Below are positions 22,030-31,976 of a DNA stretch of 64,000 nucleotides, one piece after another (position 1 is the first letter of the stretch; each line of letters opens with the position of its first letter). The position numbers and the translations under genes were made by a program. The notes under the pieces were generated by a model. It was not told the origin of the DNA. It worked only from the letters and a program-made list of their open reading frames with translations, and made no database searches. This DNA comes from Isoetes taiwanensis. Taxonomy: Eukaryota > Streptophyta > Lycopodiopsida > Isoetales > Isoetaceae. The stretch is taken from contig JAJEKV010000052.1 in the NCBI GenBank assembly GCA_021234155.1, positions 2,660,254 through 2,724,253 of the forward strand, given 5' to 3'.

Positions 22030-24540
22030 ATGGTAAAGAAGGTGATTGATCCGCCCGCTCAAGCAGTAATTCCAACGGAACCCATTATCCGGGTAAGCAA
22101 AAAGCAACAAAACAAAATTTCAATGGGTTTAAGGTTCAACCCTGTTAATTCGATTTTCTTGCATTCTTCCGGGCCGGAAAAACGCGTTCCCTTAAGACCG
22201 GGACTGGCTGATTGCGAACCGAAGAAGACTTCCATGCGTATCGCAGTCCGCCAAAACCGAGGGCGTTCATCCCTCTCAATTTCGAACAGATCTCATATCC
22301 GGCAGAGAGTACAATGAAGTTTGGGATACCAACGGGGTCATTCCCTGGCAAAACTTCCATTGACAAGGTGAGGCCGAGGACCGAAGAAGCTCTAATAGAG
22401 CTTCGAAAGCAAAATATACCCTGACGGGTTGAAGAACGAGAAGTTAGAAAGACGATATCATACCTATTTGCATTCAATAACCGCACTTTGAGAGCAAAGC
22501 GGGATCCACGAAGTTCAAGGTTAATTGGGCGTGATTCGCGGCAAAGAGTAGAGCCTACGGCATGGGTTAAAAGTGAACCCAGCAAGGTGCTCCAGCCAAG
22601 CGAAGCGAGGCCGCAAATCTCAACAAACCCACGGCACCGAAAGCATAGCGTAAAGGCCCGCCTGAGGAGGCACCGGTATTAAATTAGAAGGGAGGCCGTC
22701 CATTAGGAGCTTTGCATCAGGCCCAGCTTACGGCTTATGGGGGGAGAACATATCACGCTGGAAGTCCCGTGCAAAGATTTGCGGGGAAATCCTAGACACC
22801 GCAGCCGGGCTGATTTAGTCTCCAACAAGGAGCTAGTTGTCCAGTCGATCGAGGCTAAAGGGAGCTTTCTTCTTGGCTTCACAAGAGAAATTGCAGAAAA
22901 TTAAAGACAACATCTCACGTCTTCAAGCAGTCATAGGTCCCGATCTTTGGTGCCTCTGGCGAGCTCTTGAGCTTGGAGAGAGAAAAGACATGGCGGAGTA
23001 CATGCTCAAAGCCCTTGTTGAAATGGGGGTGGCCCAATAGATGAGGGATAGTTCAACAGTGGCCACTATAGGCTGGCGAGGTTGCAAACAATGAAGTGCG
23101 ACTTGCAAAAGCCAAGCGAAGATTTTGCGAGAATCTCAACAGCTTAGGGAACTTACAAGAGAGCTGGCCAAACTTGTGAGCATCTATCCCGTGACATTCA
23201 GGGTTGCCAATTGGAGATGAGGAGAGATGCTCCACATGCGGGCTGGCATTCCGGATGATTACACCCTAAGTCCGGGTTGAAATGTGGTCCGCGTATATCA
23301 TGTCACCGCCTCGAGTTTGCTTATGGAGAAGACACAATTGCCTCGAATGCTTTCGGAAAACAGTTCCAGCAGGCTTAGTGGAGGAATTGGGGAAGACAAA
23401 TCAAGCGGGAACCCTTATATCTTTGGGCACACACAAACAAATAGTTGAGACAATTGACCTAGATGAGGTGGTAGCTACAACTCCAGGGCAACGAACGAGA
23501 AAAAGGAAGCATGTGAAAACACCTCTTAGTAAAAGGACCCCTGACACAAGTCTACAAGGACTCGAACTCCACAAGCAAGAACAGCCAAAAAGGTACACGC
23601 TTTGTTTCACGAAGTGGGTACATTAGAAGCGCCGTAGGCGGTGAACGGCATGAGGCAAGCGGTCGGCCAGACATTGCGGCACACAAAGCAACGTGCTAAA
23701 GACACCAACACGGTCCAAAGCAGATTCCAGTGGTTACGGCGATCTTTGAGAAATACAATATAGTGCCAAATTCTGCGAACCTCTACAAAAGGCCTCCTCT
23801 AACACTTTGTTGATGCGGGCGGAACAAGGATGTTGAAGACCCAAATATAGTGGATAAGCGGTGAACAAGGTTGTGGGCGAATCACAAGGCTCACAAGGTC
23901 CGGGACCAAAAGGTTATAGAGCCCGAGTGAGGGTGAGTCGGATGATTCGGTTGATGAGGGCGTGCCTATAGGCGTGGCACTAGGAAAAAAAACCAACCGT
24001 CTAATGTAATTTATATGTACTTGTTTTCAGGCCCAATTTTGTTTGCACAAGACTTGCCAAAAACGATCAGTTAAAAGGTTTTTTGTGTAATACCATAATA
24101 TATGTTTTTTCCCCATTGTGTCCTTGTAAAATTTGTTTCGAGTTTCAACCTAGGGATCAATATGCATTTGCATGCGAGAAGGAGAAGAAGGCGACCACAA
24201 GTGGTGCTTCTTGAATCTAAAAGTCGAAGATAGTGAGAGAACCCGACGGATAATGAAGAAACCAAAGTGCAAAAACAAACTATTACATATAAAAGGTGCA
24301 ATCCAATATTTAAGTTCAAGCGGTTATTTTACTTGTCTTATTTCACTTGGCATAATGTCCCGCGGTTTAGGTTTGGTAATTGTAGCACCACTTTTGATTT
24401 TGCGGAGACCAAGGACCCTAAGCCACCACTTGGTGCGGGTTCGCGATAGCCGAGAAACACCCATACATTGGGGACGAGGGAGATACTAGTAAGGATGTAT
24501 CTAGCTATGGCTATCAGCACTCTCCATCACCGGTAGCAAA
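22030..24540 (+). other. degenerate coding-like region upstream of the FCP1-like gene
   Basis: This stretch is richer in GC and poorer in A/T runs than its surroundings and reads as broken coding sequence on plus. ATG 22030 in a good context (ACCATGG) opens MVKKVIDPPAQAVIPTEPII. A second frame contains PPKPRAFIPLNFEQISYPAE and then FGIPTGSFPGKTSIDKVRPR. Further on are EKLQKIKDNISRLQAVIGPD and LWCLWRALELGERKDMAEYM. Stops and frame changes separate the pieces. No family recognised. It may be the 5' exons of the FCP1-like gene or a separate transposon gene. Confidence 0.4.
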
Positions 24541-24546
24541 AGATAA

Positions 24547-25410
24547 ACCGAGTCCAAAGGGTCTTTCGCAAAGAACTTCCAAAGACGTCCGGATAGCACT
24601 TCCCGGCCAAGTCCAAAGACGCACAAGCACGATCACGGCAGCCCATCGATAGTGGTTGCAAACGTCGAGGGATGGACACCCAGACGGAAGTGCATGGTGC
24701 TTGACATAAATGGTGTACTGGCACAGACACAACAGAGGAGAATGAACCAAAAAATCTTGCATCCACTACAAACGAACCATGTTGTAAAAGAAACTGCAAG
24801 TAAGTACCTCATTTGCAGACCAGGGTATCATGAGTTTGTGGAGTGGGCACTGCAGAGGTTTGATGTTGTGATTTGGAGTGCTTCTCTACTTCGGAATACA
24901 AGGGATATGGTGGATGCATTGTTCCCTGAGTTGCAGACTAGATTCTTGAAGATATATGGTCAAGAGCATTGCTATGCATGCGAGCATCCAACCAGCACAG
25001 AAAAGCAACTCTTTTTCAAGGAGTTGAAGGTTGTTCTTGAGGATTTTCCTCAATATCATGGTATGATTTTCTTGGTTGATGACAGCCTGCACAAAGGGTT
25101 TCTAAACCCTGCACACACAACCGTTCCTGTTATGCCTTTCAAGGGGCAAGAAGAGGACAATTTTTTGCAGAAGTTTGTGTGTCCAGCTTTGGAATACTTG
25201 GCCTCTCATACATTACAGGAAACGATCTCACAAATTGATTTCACTGATGCATGGTTGGCCCCGGAGACAGTTGCAGTGCTGGATTACTGTCTCAACAACT
25301 ACCTTGTCTCGGCCTACTATATCCTCAATGCTCCTATTGAAGTACAAAGGCAGCTGCTGGGCACCCTTCCTGGCGACGAGCATAGATTTGAGGACTTCGA
25401 TGACTCGTGA
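24547..25410 (+). CDS. FCP1/SCP-type phosphatase-like protein inside the transposon
   Basis: The open frame from 24547 to TGA 25408 contains a complete FCP1-homology (NIF/HAD) domain. Numbering from codon 24652: motif I is LDINGVL with Asp18 in place but the second, acid/base Asp replaced by Asn20 (DxN instead of DxD); then CRPGYHEFVEWALQRFDVVI and WSAS (about 55-78); a lysine-bearing KELKVVLEDFPQYHG; and motif IV LVDDS at 141-145. The C-terminus is acidic (FEDFDDS). A DxN motif I also occurs in a plant FCP1-like subfamily, so catalysis may be weak or absent. The first in-frame ATG is at 24694, directly before motif I; the frame is open upstream without an ATG, so the true 5' end (missing exon or frameshift) is unresolved. 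It converges on the transposase-like gene, 440 bp away. The domain frame itself is intact, unlike its neighbours. Confidence 0.7.
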   Translation, partial: TESKGSFAKNFQRRPDSTSRPSPKTHKHDHGSPSIVVANVEGWTPRRKCMVLDINGVLAQTQQRRMNQKILHPLQTNHVVKETASKYLICRPGYHEFVEWALQRFDVVIWSASLLRNTRDMVDALFPELQTRFLKIYGQEHCYACEHPTSTEKQLFFKELKVVLEDFPQYHGMIFLVDDSLHKGFLNPAHTTVPVMPFKGQEEDNFLQKFVCPALEYLASHTLQETISQIDFTDAWLAPETVAVLDYCLNNYLVSAYYILNAPIEVQRQLLGTLPGDEHRFEDFDDS

Positions 25411-25850
25411 AGTAACCATTGTACACTACTTTTTTGTAATATATGCACGATTACTTTGTGTTATCTTGAGTATTGAGTGATCTTGTAAGATGTCTCAAAT
25501 CTTGGGTGTACAATTTTCTGTAATATATATCAAGCTTACTCTCCAATACTACAAGCATTGTTTCCAATACTAAAATACTCCAATACAGCACTACTACAAG
25601 CATTGTTTCCAATACTAAAAGACTCCAATACTCACAAGCATTGTCTCCAATATAATGATCAGAATTTGAGACAAGTACACAAGTAACTACAGACCTGTTA
25701 AAATGATAAAACAACTAGGTCAAAGCATATTCAACCTTCATATGGCAGACTATCAAGGATCATCTGGTGAGTAGCCTGATCAAGGGAAAATCTGTTGGTG
25801 CCAGGAATCTGATTCATCTCAAACTTGATAGCTGATACGTGATGACTATA

Positions 25851-28800
25851 CTAGAAGGTCAGACCTTTGTCTTCAAGTAGCTCCCAAGTACCATCGGGCT
25901 GGACAACATAGTACAAACCAGCCAACACATGTTCATCGACATTGAAGGTCTGACCCCAGCTATCCTTGACAATTCTGTCAAGGATATGCCTCGGCTTAAC
26001 ACATTTCACCACATAGAAATCTGCATTCTCCTGATTTCCCTCCTCGGCTACAACAGCAAAGTTATCACCTTCCTCTATGTTTCCACTAAGCCATTCTCCA
26101 TCACCTTCAAAAAATGCCTCATCGATTTCGTCTTCAGTACCTTCACCAGTAGACTTTTCTGGCTTTAGAGTAACATATTTCCAATTCTTTAACCTCTGCT
26201 TGTTCACACAAGATGACCAGTTTCCTTTCAAACAGTTACCACAGAAACAACTTAAACCTCTATGAGCCACCCTTGTGCTTGATTTGGCCAAGTATGTCCT
26301 GATGCTGTGTATTTCCTTGGTCCCTTCTACCACAGCGCATCCCGCCGGTCTGTCCTATCAACATCATCCTTTCCAATGAACCCGGTGCACGCAAAAAGCC
26401 GGCAACAACTATTGCGGTTCACATATACGATGCAGAGGCACAATCTGACATTACCGCGGCAGATAAAAGCGGATGAAAGCACTTTGTGAAGCGGATGAAA
26501 GCCGTTTAAAAGCGGATGAATGCAGATGAAAGCATATTACCTCTTGATGTCCCCGTTGCTGGCACCTTCATTCCAACTCATAGCGAATTCACAGGCATCA
26601 GCAGCACCCCTAAATCTCACTCCATCATACTTGAGCTGCTCTCTAGTGAATGCCCCTTTAAGGACTGCCCCTTGCCCATCGTGCTCTCCCTTACCATGGG
26701 CTGTCCCAAAGAAATTCCATATTATTTCCTTCCCTAGCTCGTGGTGATATCTTGGTAGGAAATAGAATGGTCGGGCATATTTGAATTGGCTAGAACAACC
26801 ATCTGACCAAACTATATGCCTGGAGAATTCTACACCATTTGATACTAGCCATGAATTGTGCTTTCTAAGACAAAAGCATGTTAGGGTGTCCCTTAAAAAG
26901 TATTATTTAGTGACTAAAAAGGTACCTAAAAAGGTAGCCAGGACTGGGTACTGGGTACCTGTATAATATCTCAATATAAGGTATGTTTTAGAACTTTTTA
27001 TATATATATTGATCTCCGATAGCATTATCTTTATCTTAACTTTGAATATTACCATGTCCTTGACTTTTATTTTGGATTTTTGTATTAGTTTTAATGAAAA
27101 GAAAAATGAGAAAGTACCCAGTTCAGAAGTACCTAGTGTATGTACTTTTGCAGGTTCCAAAAGTGGTACACCCTAACATGCTTTTACCCAATTGCACAAA
27201 AAGAGTGTCATGAAGCTTGTCATCACTCAAGTAAAAATGGGTTTCCTTCAATAGCTTTCTGGTAATTGTGTGACACGAATATCTTCAACATGGAACACAG
27301 ATATGAAATGAAAGCCTTCACTGCCGTTTTCTTGTAGGACAATCTAAGGACTGGCTTTGGTCCTTTCTTTTTTTTCCCCTTGCCATTTGAGGTCTCATCT
27401 TGTCTTTGCGGCTTGGAGGTGTCCCACCAGCTGCCTTGGATTTCTTACTTTTGTTTCCCTTCTTCTCAACTTGTCTTTGCTGACTTCAGTGTGTCCCACC
27501 AGCTGCCTTGGATTTCTTACTTTTGTTTCCCTTCTTCTCAGCTTGTGCTGCAGCTTCAGGCTGTGTTCCACCAGCTACCTTGGACTTCTTACTTTTGTTT
27601 CCCTTCTTGGTGGCATTGGATCTTTTCTTTCTGCTGCCACCTGGCACTTCCTTGGTAACGCAGGCGCAACTCCACCAACTTCTTCCTCGTCTCCACTTTG
27701 GAATCTGTAACAAGGTGCGTAGCATAAAAAAGAAGATCGGTATAAAAGTTTGAAAGCACAAAAGCAGTATTCAGCACATGACAGCACATATCAGCATGCT
27801 TCAGCAAGCAATAAAGAGAGTATTACCTTTTCAAACGTCTTCCATTCAAGCAAGAACTCGTGATTCTCTCTTTCTCTTGGACATATAGGAAGACTTTTTA
27901 TGCCACACTTCGACATGTGCGCATCAAAGCGATCATGTTTATACCATTCTTCACCCTCGCTCTTGCAAACCACAGCCCTCGAGCTTCGGCCGGTTGAGTC
28001 ATACGTATGTTGGGCGGCGGACACTTCTCACCGGTCCACCAGGACCTCAGCGGTGCACTTGCACTCTTCACCATGGAATCCAGTTTTCGCTGACCTTAAT
28101 GCATTCAGTGCTACCCTGGCATACTCCAACTTCATATGGTATATGCAACAACAGGTTTCCCTTTCTGATACTTTCTTTACATAAATAGGCTTCAACTTCT
28201 CGAAAGCCTTTAAGCAAACAGGGTGTTCAGGATGTGCCTTTTTGTATTGTTGATATAGCTGCAGCTGAATGGTGGCCTTTGGTTAGAAATATTTATGCAA
28301 TAATAGCAGAAAAAAAAAGTTTGTATGGAAACTTATACATGTGTGACCTCCATAAGGTGCAAGGGATAAGAAATTCGGAAGCCTGACTCTCCAACAGTGT
28401 TCACAACATCTTTCTTGCAAGGAGAGACTCTGTTGTTTTCTTTCCAGAATTCTGTTATGCTTTGCTTGCAAAGCGAGGGTGAGAGAATCGCACCTCAACC
28501 TCTTTTGGAAAGCGGACCACGCGGACCATTTCAAGGAAAGCTTCGATTTCCTTAATGCAAAGCGATTGCAATTGTTGACCTCATGCAACCTATCATAAGA
28601 AATATTGCACATGTATCAATGAACATATCCCAGCCAGCATCACTCAGCAGATACAAGCACTTGAAAGCATGAAGAAGCACAGGCATGAAGGCAAGAAATA
28701 GATGTACCTAACAGCCCTGCCATAGTGGAATTGCATCTCGAATTTGTGGAAGGAGCCATCACAAGTGTTGAGGTTCTGGCTCTCCAAATATCATGGTTCC

Positions 28801-29021
28801 TTTGCCTCTTTGTGGCTGCCATTGTCTGTTTCAAGTTGTTGAGCAGCACCCCGCTGCCTTGCACTCCTTTGGATTTGGCAAAAGTCCGGTTCTGAGATTT
28901 CCATTTCGTGGTGATGAACCACCCTCTTCATCACATCAGCCTTGAGTTCGGGTGAATGCTTTTTGGTGAGCTTATTGAAGTAATCAACTACTTGCTTGGC
29001 TATTTCTTGCCTGCGTCTCAT
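25851..29021 (-). pseudogene. transposase-like gene, H-G-K-G motif family, decayed
   Basis: Exon-like blocks in order on minus: RRRQEIAKQVVDYFNKLTKK (about 29020); FEKLKPIYVKKVSERETCCC-IYHMKLEYARV (about 28215-28090) with a downstream Cys-rich part; a Lys-rich linker made of three KKGNKSKKSK-AGGT repeats (about 27640-27400); HFYLSDDKLHDTLFVQLG (about 27230-27180); RHIVWSDGCSSQFKYARPFY and IIWNFFGTAHGKGEHDGQGA (about 26785-26640); a donor at 26541; and a last exon 26333-25851 with GLSCFCGNCLKGNWSSC. The SDG...QFK and HGKG..D blocks match an uncharacterised transposase-like family I recall from mosses, ferns and animals; the acidic residues in them are candidate DDE residues. Frameshifts (for example at about 26340) and a MITE insertion make it a pseudogene. 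It lies wholly inside the 7.9-kb TIR element. Confidence 0.7.
26872..27185. mobile_element. 314-bp MITE inside the transposase-like gene
   Basis: Perfect 18-bp inverted repeats, AAAAGCATGTTAGGGTGT at 26872-26889 and its complement at 27168-27185. Flanking AC on both sides (26870-26871, 27186-27187) is consistent with a 2-bp target duplication. Removing the element with one AC restores the transposase frame (FVQLG to LRKHNSW). The interior is AT-rich with scattered GGTACC/GTACCC motifs near both ends and has no coding capacity. Confidence 0.8.
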
Positions 29022-29571
29022 GCTCAGATCCTCCCGCTCAACCGGCCGCTCTTTTCATCTTATTCCTAATCAGTATTCTCTCTTTCTCCGCTGCATCCAA
29101 TTTCTTGTAAATTGCGGAGGAAATCGGATCTTCACGCGTGATATTTCCCTGTGTTGCATTGACATCCAACAAATCGAACACCGTCTTTGGGATTCATCGG
29201 GCCAAAAATCCAATGCTAAACGTGTGATTGCCTCGGGCCGGTCTCTCGGGGGCGCCATGAAATTCCCAGAGAGGGAGGATAAGTGAATTGAGGGAGAATT
29301 TTCATGACCCATGGCGAAATAATCCAATTTGCAACGTAATACCACACCACTCGCGCGAAAATCCAGCCAAAAACCCACAATCATTTTCCTAACGGTTCAT
29401 TCGTGAGGTGGACGTGTTAGTACATGAAGGGCGTAAAAAAAAATGACGGGCAGTTACACCCATCAGCACCCCAAATTAAGCAAAAGCAGGGGTGCTTTAA
29501 GCGGGCTAAAACCCTGCTATAAGCATGCGTCCGGACGCATGCTTTTGATACCCACCAGCATACTTTCACCC

Positions 29572-30720
29572 AGCATGCTCCTCAGTCCCACCCCAAATAA
29601 AATTACGGACAATAGTAACAATCACCTGAAATTTTGACTGAGAAGCCAGAAGGGCAGAGGCCATATAGACATGGGAATTACTTAAAACATGCTTAGCAAC
29701 CGTTATTCGCGCTGGCAAAGAGAGCTTAGCAGTATTCCACCAAAATAAATGCTTACGCAACCCTTCTATGATAATATCCCAAGCATCAGAGGTAGAAATA
29801 TGAATGCCCACAGGAATACCAAGAAGTTTAGTAGCCTTTCATGAGGAAGCACCTTCCAAGGAAACTCTGCAACACAAGGAGGTACACCGATGGGACAGAC
29901 CTATTTGGCAAAAGATTGCTGGTACTCTGCCATTGGTTGCTCCAGAGGATATTGAAGGGTGCATGTGGGTTTCCCACCAGAGTGTTCACGAGCATAGGTT
30001 TGTGAACTCTATATATAGGCTGCTTGTCAATAGTGATATCCTTCCGCCATCCACTAGGTGGTCCCTTCAGCTTTCACCTCCTAATTGGAGACGTATGTGG
30101 ACTTGGGCTTGGGATAAATTACTCCATCCTAAGGTGGCGGTGCTTTGGTGGCAGATTCTTCACAGATGCCCTCGTGTGAACGTGCTTGTCCACAGATTTG
30201 ATCCTCCGATTAATCGACCTCGCCCCTTTGTGCAAGCAAAGGGACGAGACCATTGAGCATTGTTTCTTTTTATGTGTTCATCTCCAGCCTGTTTGGTCTT
30301 GGTTGCTTACTCTTTTTCATGTGACATTGACAAGCCAGCAAGTGCTTCTGGCTATTTATCCGGATGCTTGGAATAAGTTGCGGAGCCAAGCATTTCATTT
30401 AGCATCAGGATGGTTGTTGTGGTCCATCTGGAAGCGCAGAAGACTGTGTATCTTTCAGGGTTTGGATATTCCTCCTGCAGTTGTCCTCCAGAACGCACAA
30501 GCTAGAATCGCTAAGGCATACCATTGTTCTTAAACTTGCTCACCTTGGCGACAATTGATATTTGAGTCCTATCTGAGTGTGTTGTCTTATGCATAGGCTG
30601 GTGGTTCTACTCAGTGGATCATGATTATCCTCTGAGACTTTATTCCTGCCTCTGCATTTGTATTTTGCTTTTGGCTTGGAGTTTCAATAAAGTTTGTCGT
30701 TCTTCAAAAAAAAAAAAAAA
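29572..30720 (+). repeat. zf-RVT LINE 3' segment, arm 1 of an inverted pair
   Basis: About 29952-30720 is closely repeated, inverted, at 31848-31095. Both copies carry the same 3' UTR phrase ending CAATAAAGTTTGTCGTTCTT before the poly(A), so they belong to one LINE family and sit tail to tail 374 bp apart. Confidence 0.85.
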
Positions 30721-31094
30721 TAGCAGCATTATTTCCCTCTTGCAATGGTAAAGATGTGTAGCTAAGTGCACTTTTTAATCTTTGTGGTGCTTTATGCTTG
30801 TGTGGTCAGTTTGAAGAGGCAATTAAAATTTAAGGAGAGCTGGAAAATTAGGCTGTCATGATCCTTTTACCATGGGTTTAAGTCTTCATTGCCAAGATCA
30901 GATCGTTCATGTGATGGGAAATTTTACGAAATGCATAGAGACCAATAGAAATGCAATTGATATACTTGTACACATAAAGCTTTCTAGGGCCTTCGATTTC
31001 TTGCATATGTCAGCAATTTCCCAAGCCATTAACCAAATAGAAAAGGCAGAACAAGGAGAATGAGTTTTTGGGAAAGTAGAAATTAAGGCAAATG

Positions 31095-31848
31095 TTTTTT
31101 TTTTGAAGAACGACAAACTTTATTGAAACTCCAAGCCAAAAGCAAAATACAAATGCAGAGGTGGGAATACAATCTCAGAGGATAATCATGATCCACTGAA
31201 TAGAACCACCAGCCTATTCAAGACAACACACTCAAATAGGACTCAAATATCAAATGTCGCTTGGCAGGAGCAATGAAGAGCAATGGTAGGCCTTAGCGAT
31301 TCTAGCTAGCTTGTGCGTCCTGGAGGACAACTGCAAAACCCTGAAAGATACACAGTCTTCTGCGCTTCCAAATGGACCACAACCACCATCCTGATGCTAA
31401 ATGAAATGCTTGTCTCCGCAACTTATTCCAAGTGTCTGGATAAATAGCCAGAAGCACTTGTTGACTTGTTAATGTCACGTGAAAAAGAGAAAGCAGCCAA
31501 GACCAAATAGGCTGGAGATGATCACATAAAAAGAAACAATGCTCAATGGTCTCGTCCCTTTGCTTGCACAGTGGCAAAGTGCTAACACTCGAGGATCAAA
31601 TCTGTGGACAAGCACATTCATACGAGGGCATCTGTGAAGAATCTGCCACCAAAGCACAACCACCTTAGGATGGAGTAGTTTATCCCAAGCCCAAGTCCAC
31701 ATATGTCTCCAACTAGGAGGTGAGAGCTGAAGGGACCACCTAGTGGATGGCGGAAGGATATCACCATTGACAAGCAGCCTATACATAGAGTTCACAAGCC
31801 TGTGCTCGTGAACACTCTGGTGGGAAACCCACATGCACCCTTCAATAT
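31095..31848 (-). mobile_element. 5'-truncated LINE 3' end, arm 2 of the inverted pair
   Basis: It begins with T10 at 31095 (poly(A) on the minus strand), followed by the same 3' UTR as the plus copy. It carries zf-RVT coding remnants (ETIEHCFFLCDHLQPIWSWL; WQILHRCPRMNVLVHRFDP) and stops matching at 31848. No target duplication was found, and the reading frame is broken near 31570. Confidence 0.85.
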
Positions 31849-31976
31849 TGGCACTTTTTCCCCTTACGATTGGTGCATATCTTACAGAGGTAGTTCTTCT
31901 ATTCCATATTTTTCTGCATGTAATCACGGGACAAAATGCTAACATTCTAGTATCTGCTTTGTGTAGCATCTTTTCT

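Larger units (their letters stand above)
21674..29571. mobile_element. 7,898-bp TIR DNA transposon with transposase-like and FCP1-like genes
   Basis: Perfect 23-bp terminal inverted repeats, starting GGGTGAAAGTATGCTGG, lie at 21674-21696 and 29549-29571. AGCA flanks both ends (21670-21673 and 29572-29575). Deleting the element with one AGCA rejoins the host LINE frame exactly (NFIWGGTEEHA to VVKVAWSKC), which proves both the boundaries and the 4-bp duplication. Subterminal features are a (CAGCAC)n run at about 21713-21737 on the left and a perfect 20-bp palindrome (GCATGCGTCC and its complement) at 29523-29542 on the right. Cargo: a degenerate coding-like region and an FCP1-like gene on plus, and a decayed transposase-like gene on minus, convergent. 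A 4-bp duplication would fit Sola-type elements; that assignment is a hypothesis only. Confidence 0.85.
21196..30720 (+). mobile_element. LINE copy with inverted 5' part (twin priming), later split by a DNA transposon
   Basis: A 17-bp target duplication, TAGCAGCATTATTTCCC, stands at 21179-21195 and 30721-30737. Between them, without the 7.9-kb transposon, is about 1.6 kb of LINE. The 3' part (about 29840-30720, plus strand) encodes the zf-RVT region (CMWVSHQSVHEHRFVNSIYR; LLHPKVAVLWWQILHRCPR; ETIEHCFFLC) and ends in A15 at 30706. The 5' part lies inverted (29840-29576 then 21673-21196, minus strand) and encodes the end of the reverse transcriptase (KATKLLGIPVG; WNTAKLSLPARITVAKHVL; NFIWGG; VAWSKCTKPKFAGGLGM). 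This arrangement, an inverted 5' segment plus a normal 3' segment with poly(A) and one target duplication, is the signature of twin priming. Frames are damaged. Confidence 0.85.

Noticed and set aside
22145-22585. 146-codon minus-strand frame
   Set aside because: The plus strand has the more protein-like composition, and no motif is recognisable on minus.
22030-24540. Possible organellar DNA insertion (higher GC, many frames)
   Set aside because: No rRNA, tRNA or recognisable plastid or mitochondrial gene; it lies entirely inside the TIR element and reads as broken coding sequence on plus.
31095-31848. Target duplication for the minus-strand LINE
   Set aside because: The flanks share only two bases (TG), so no duplication can be claimed.
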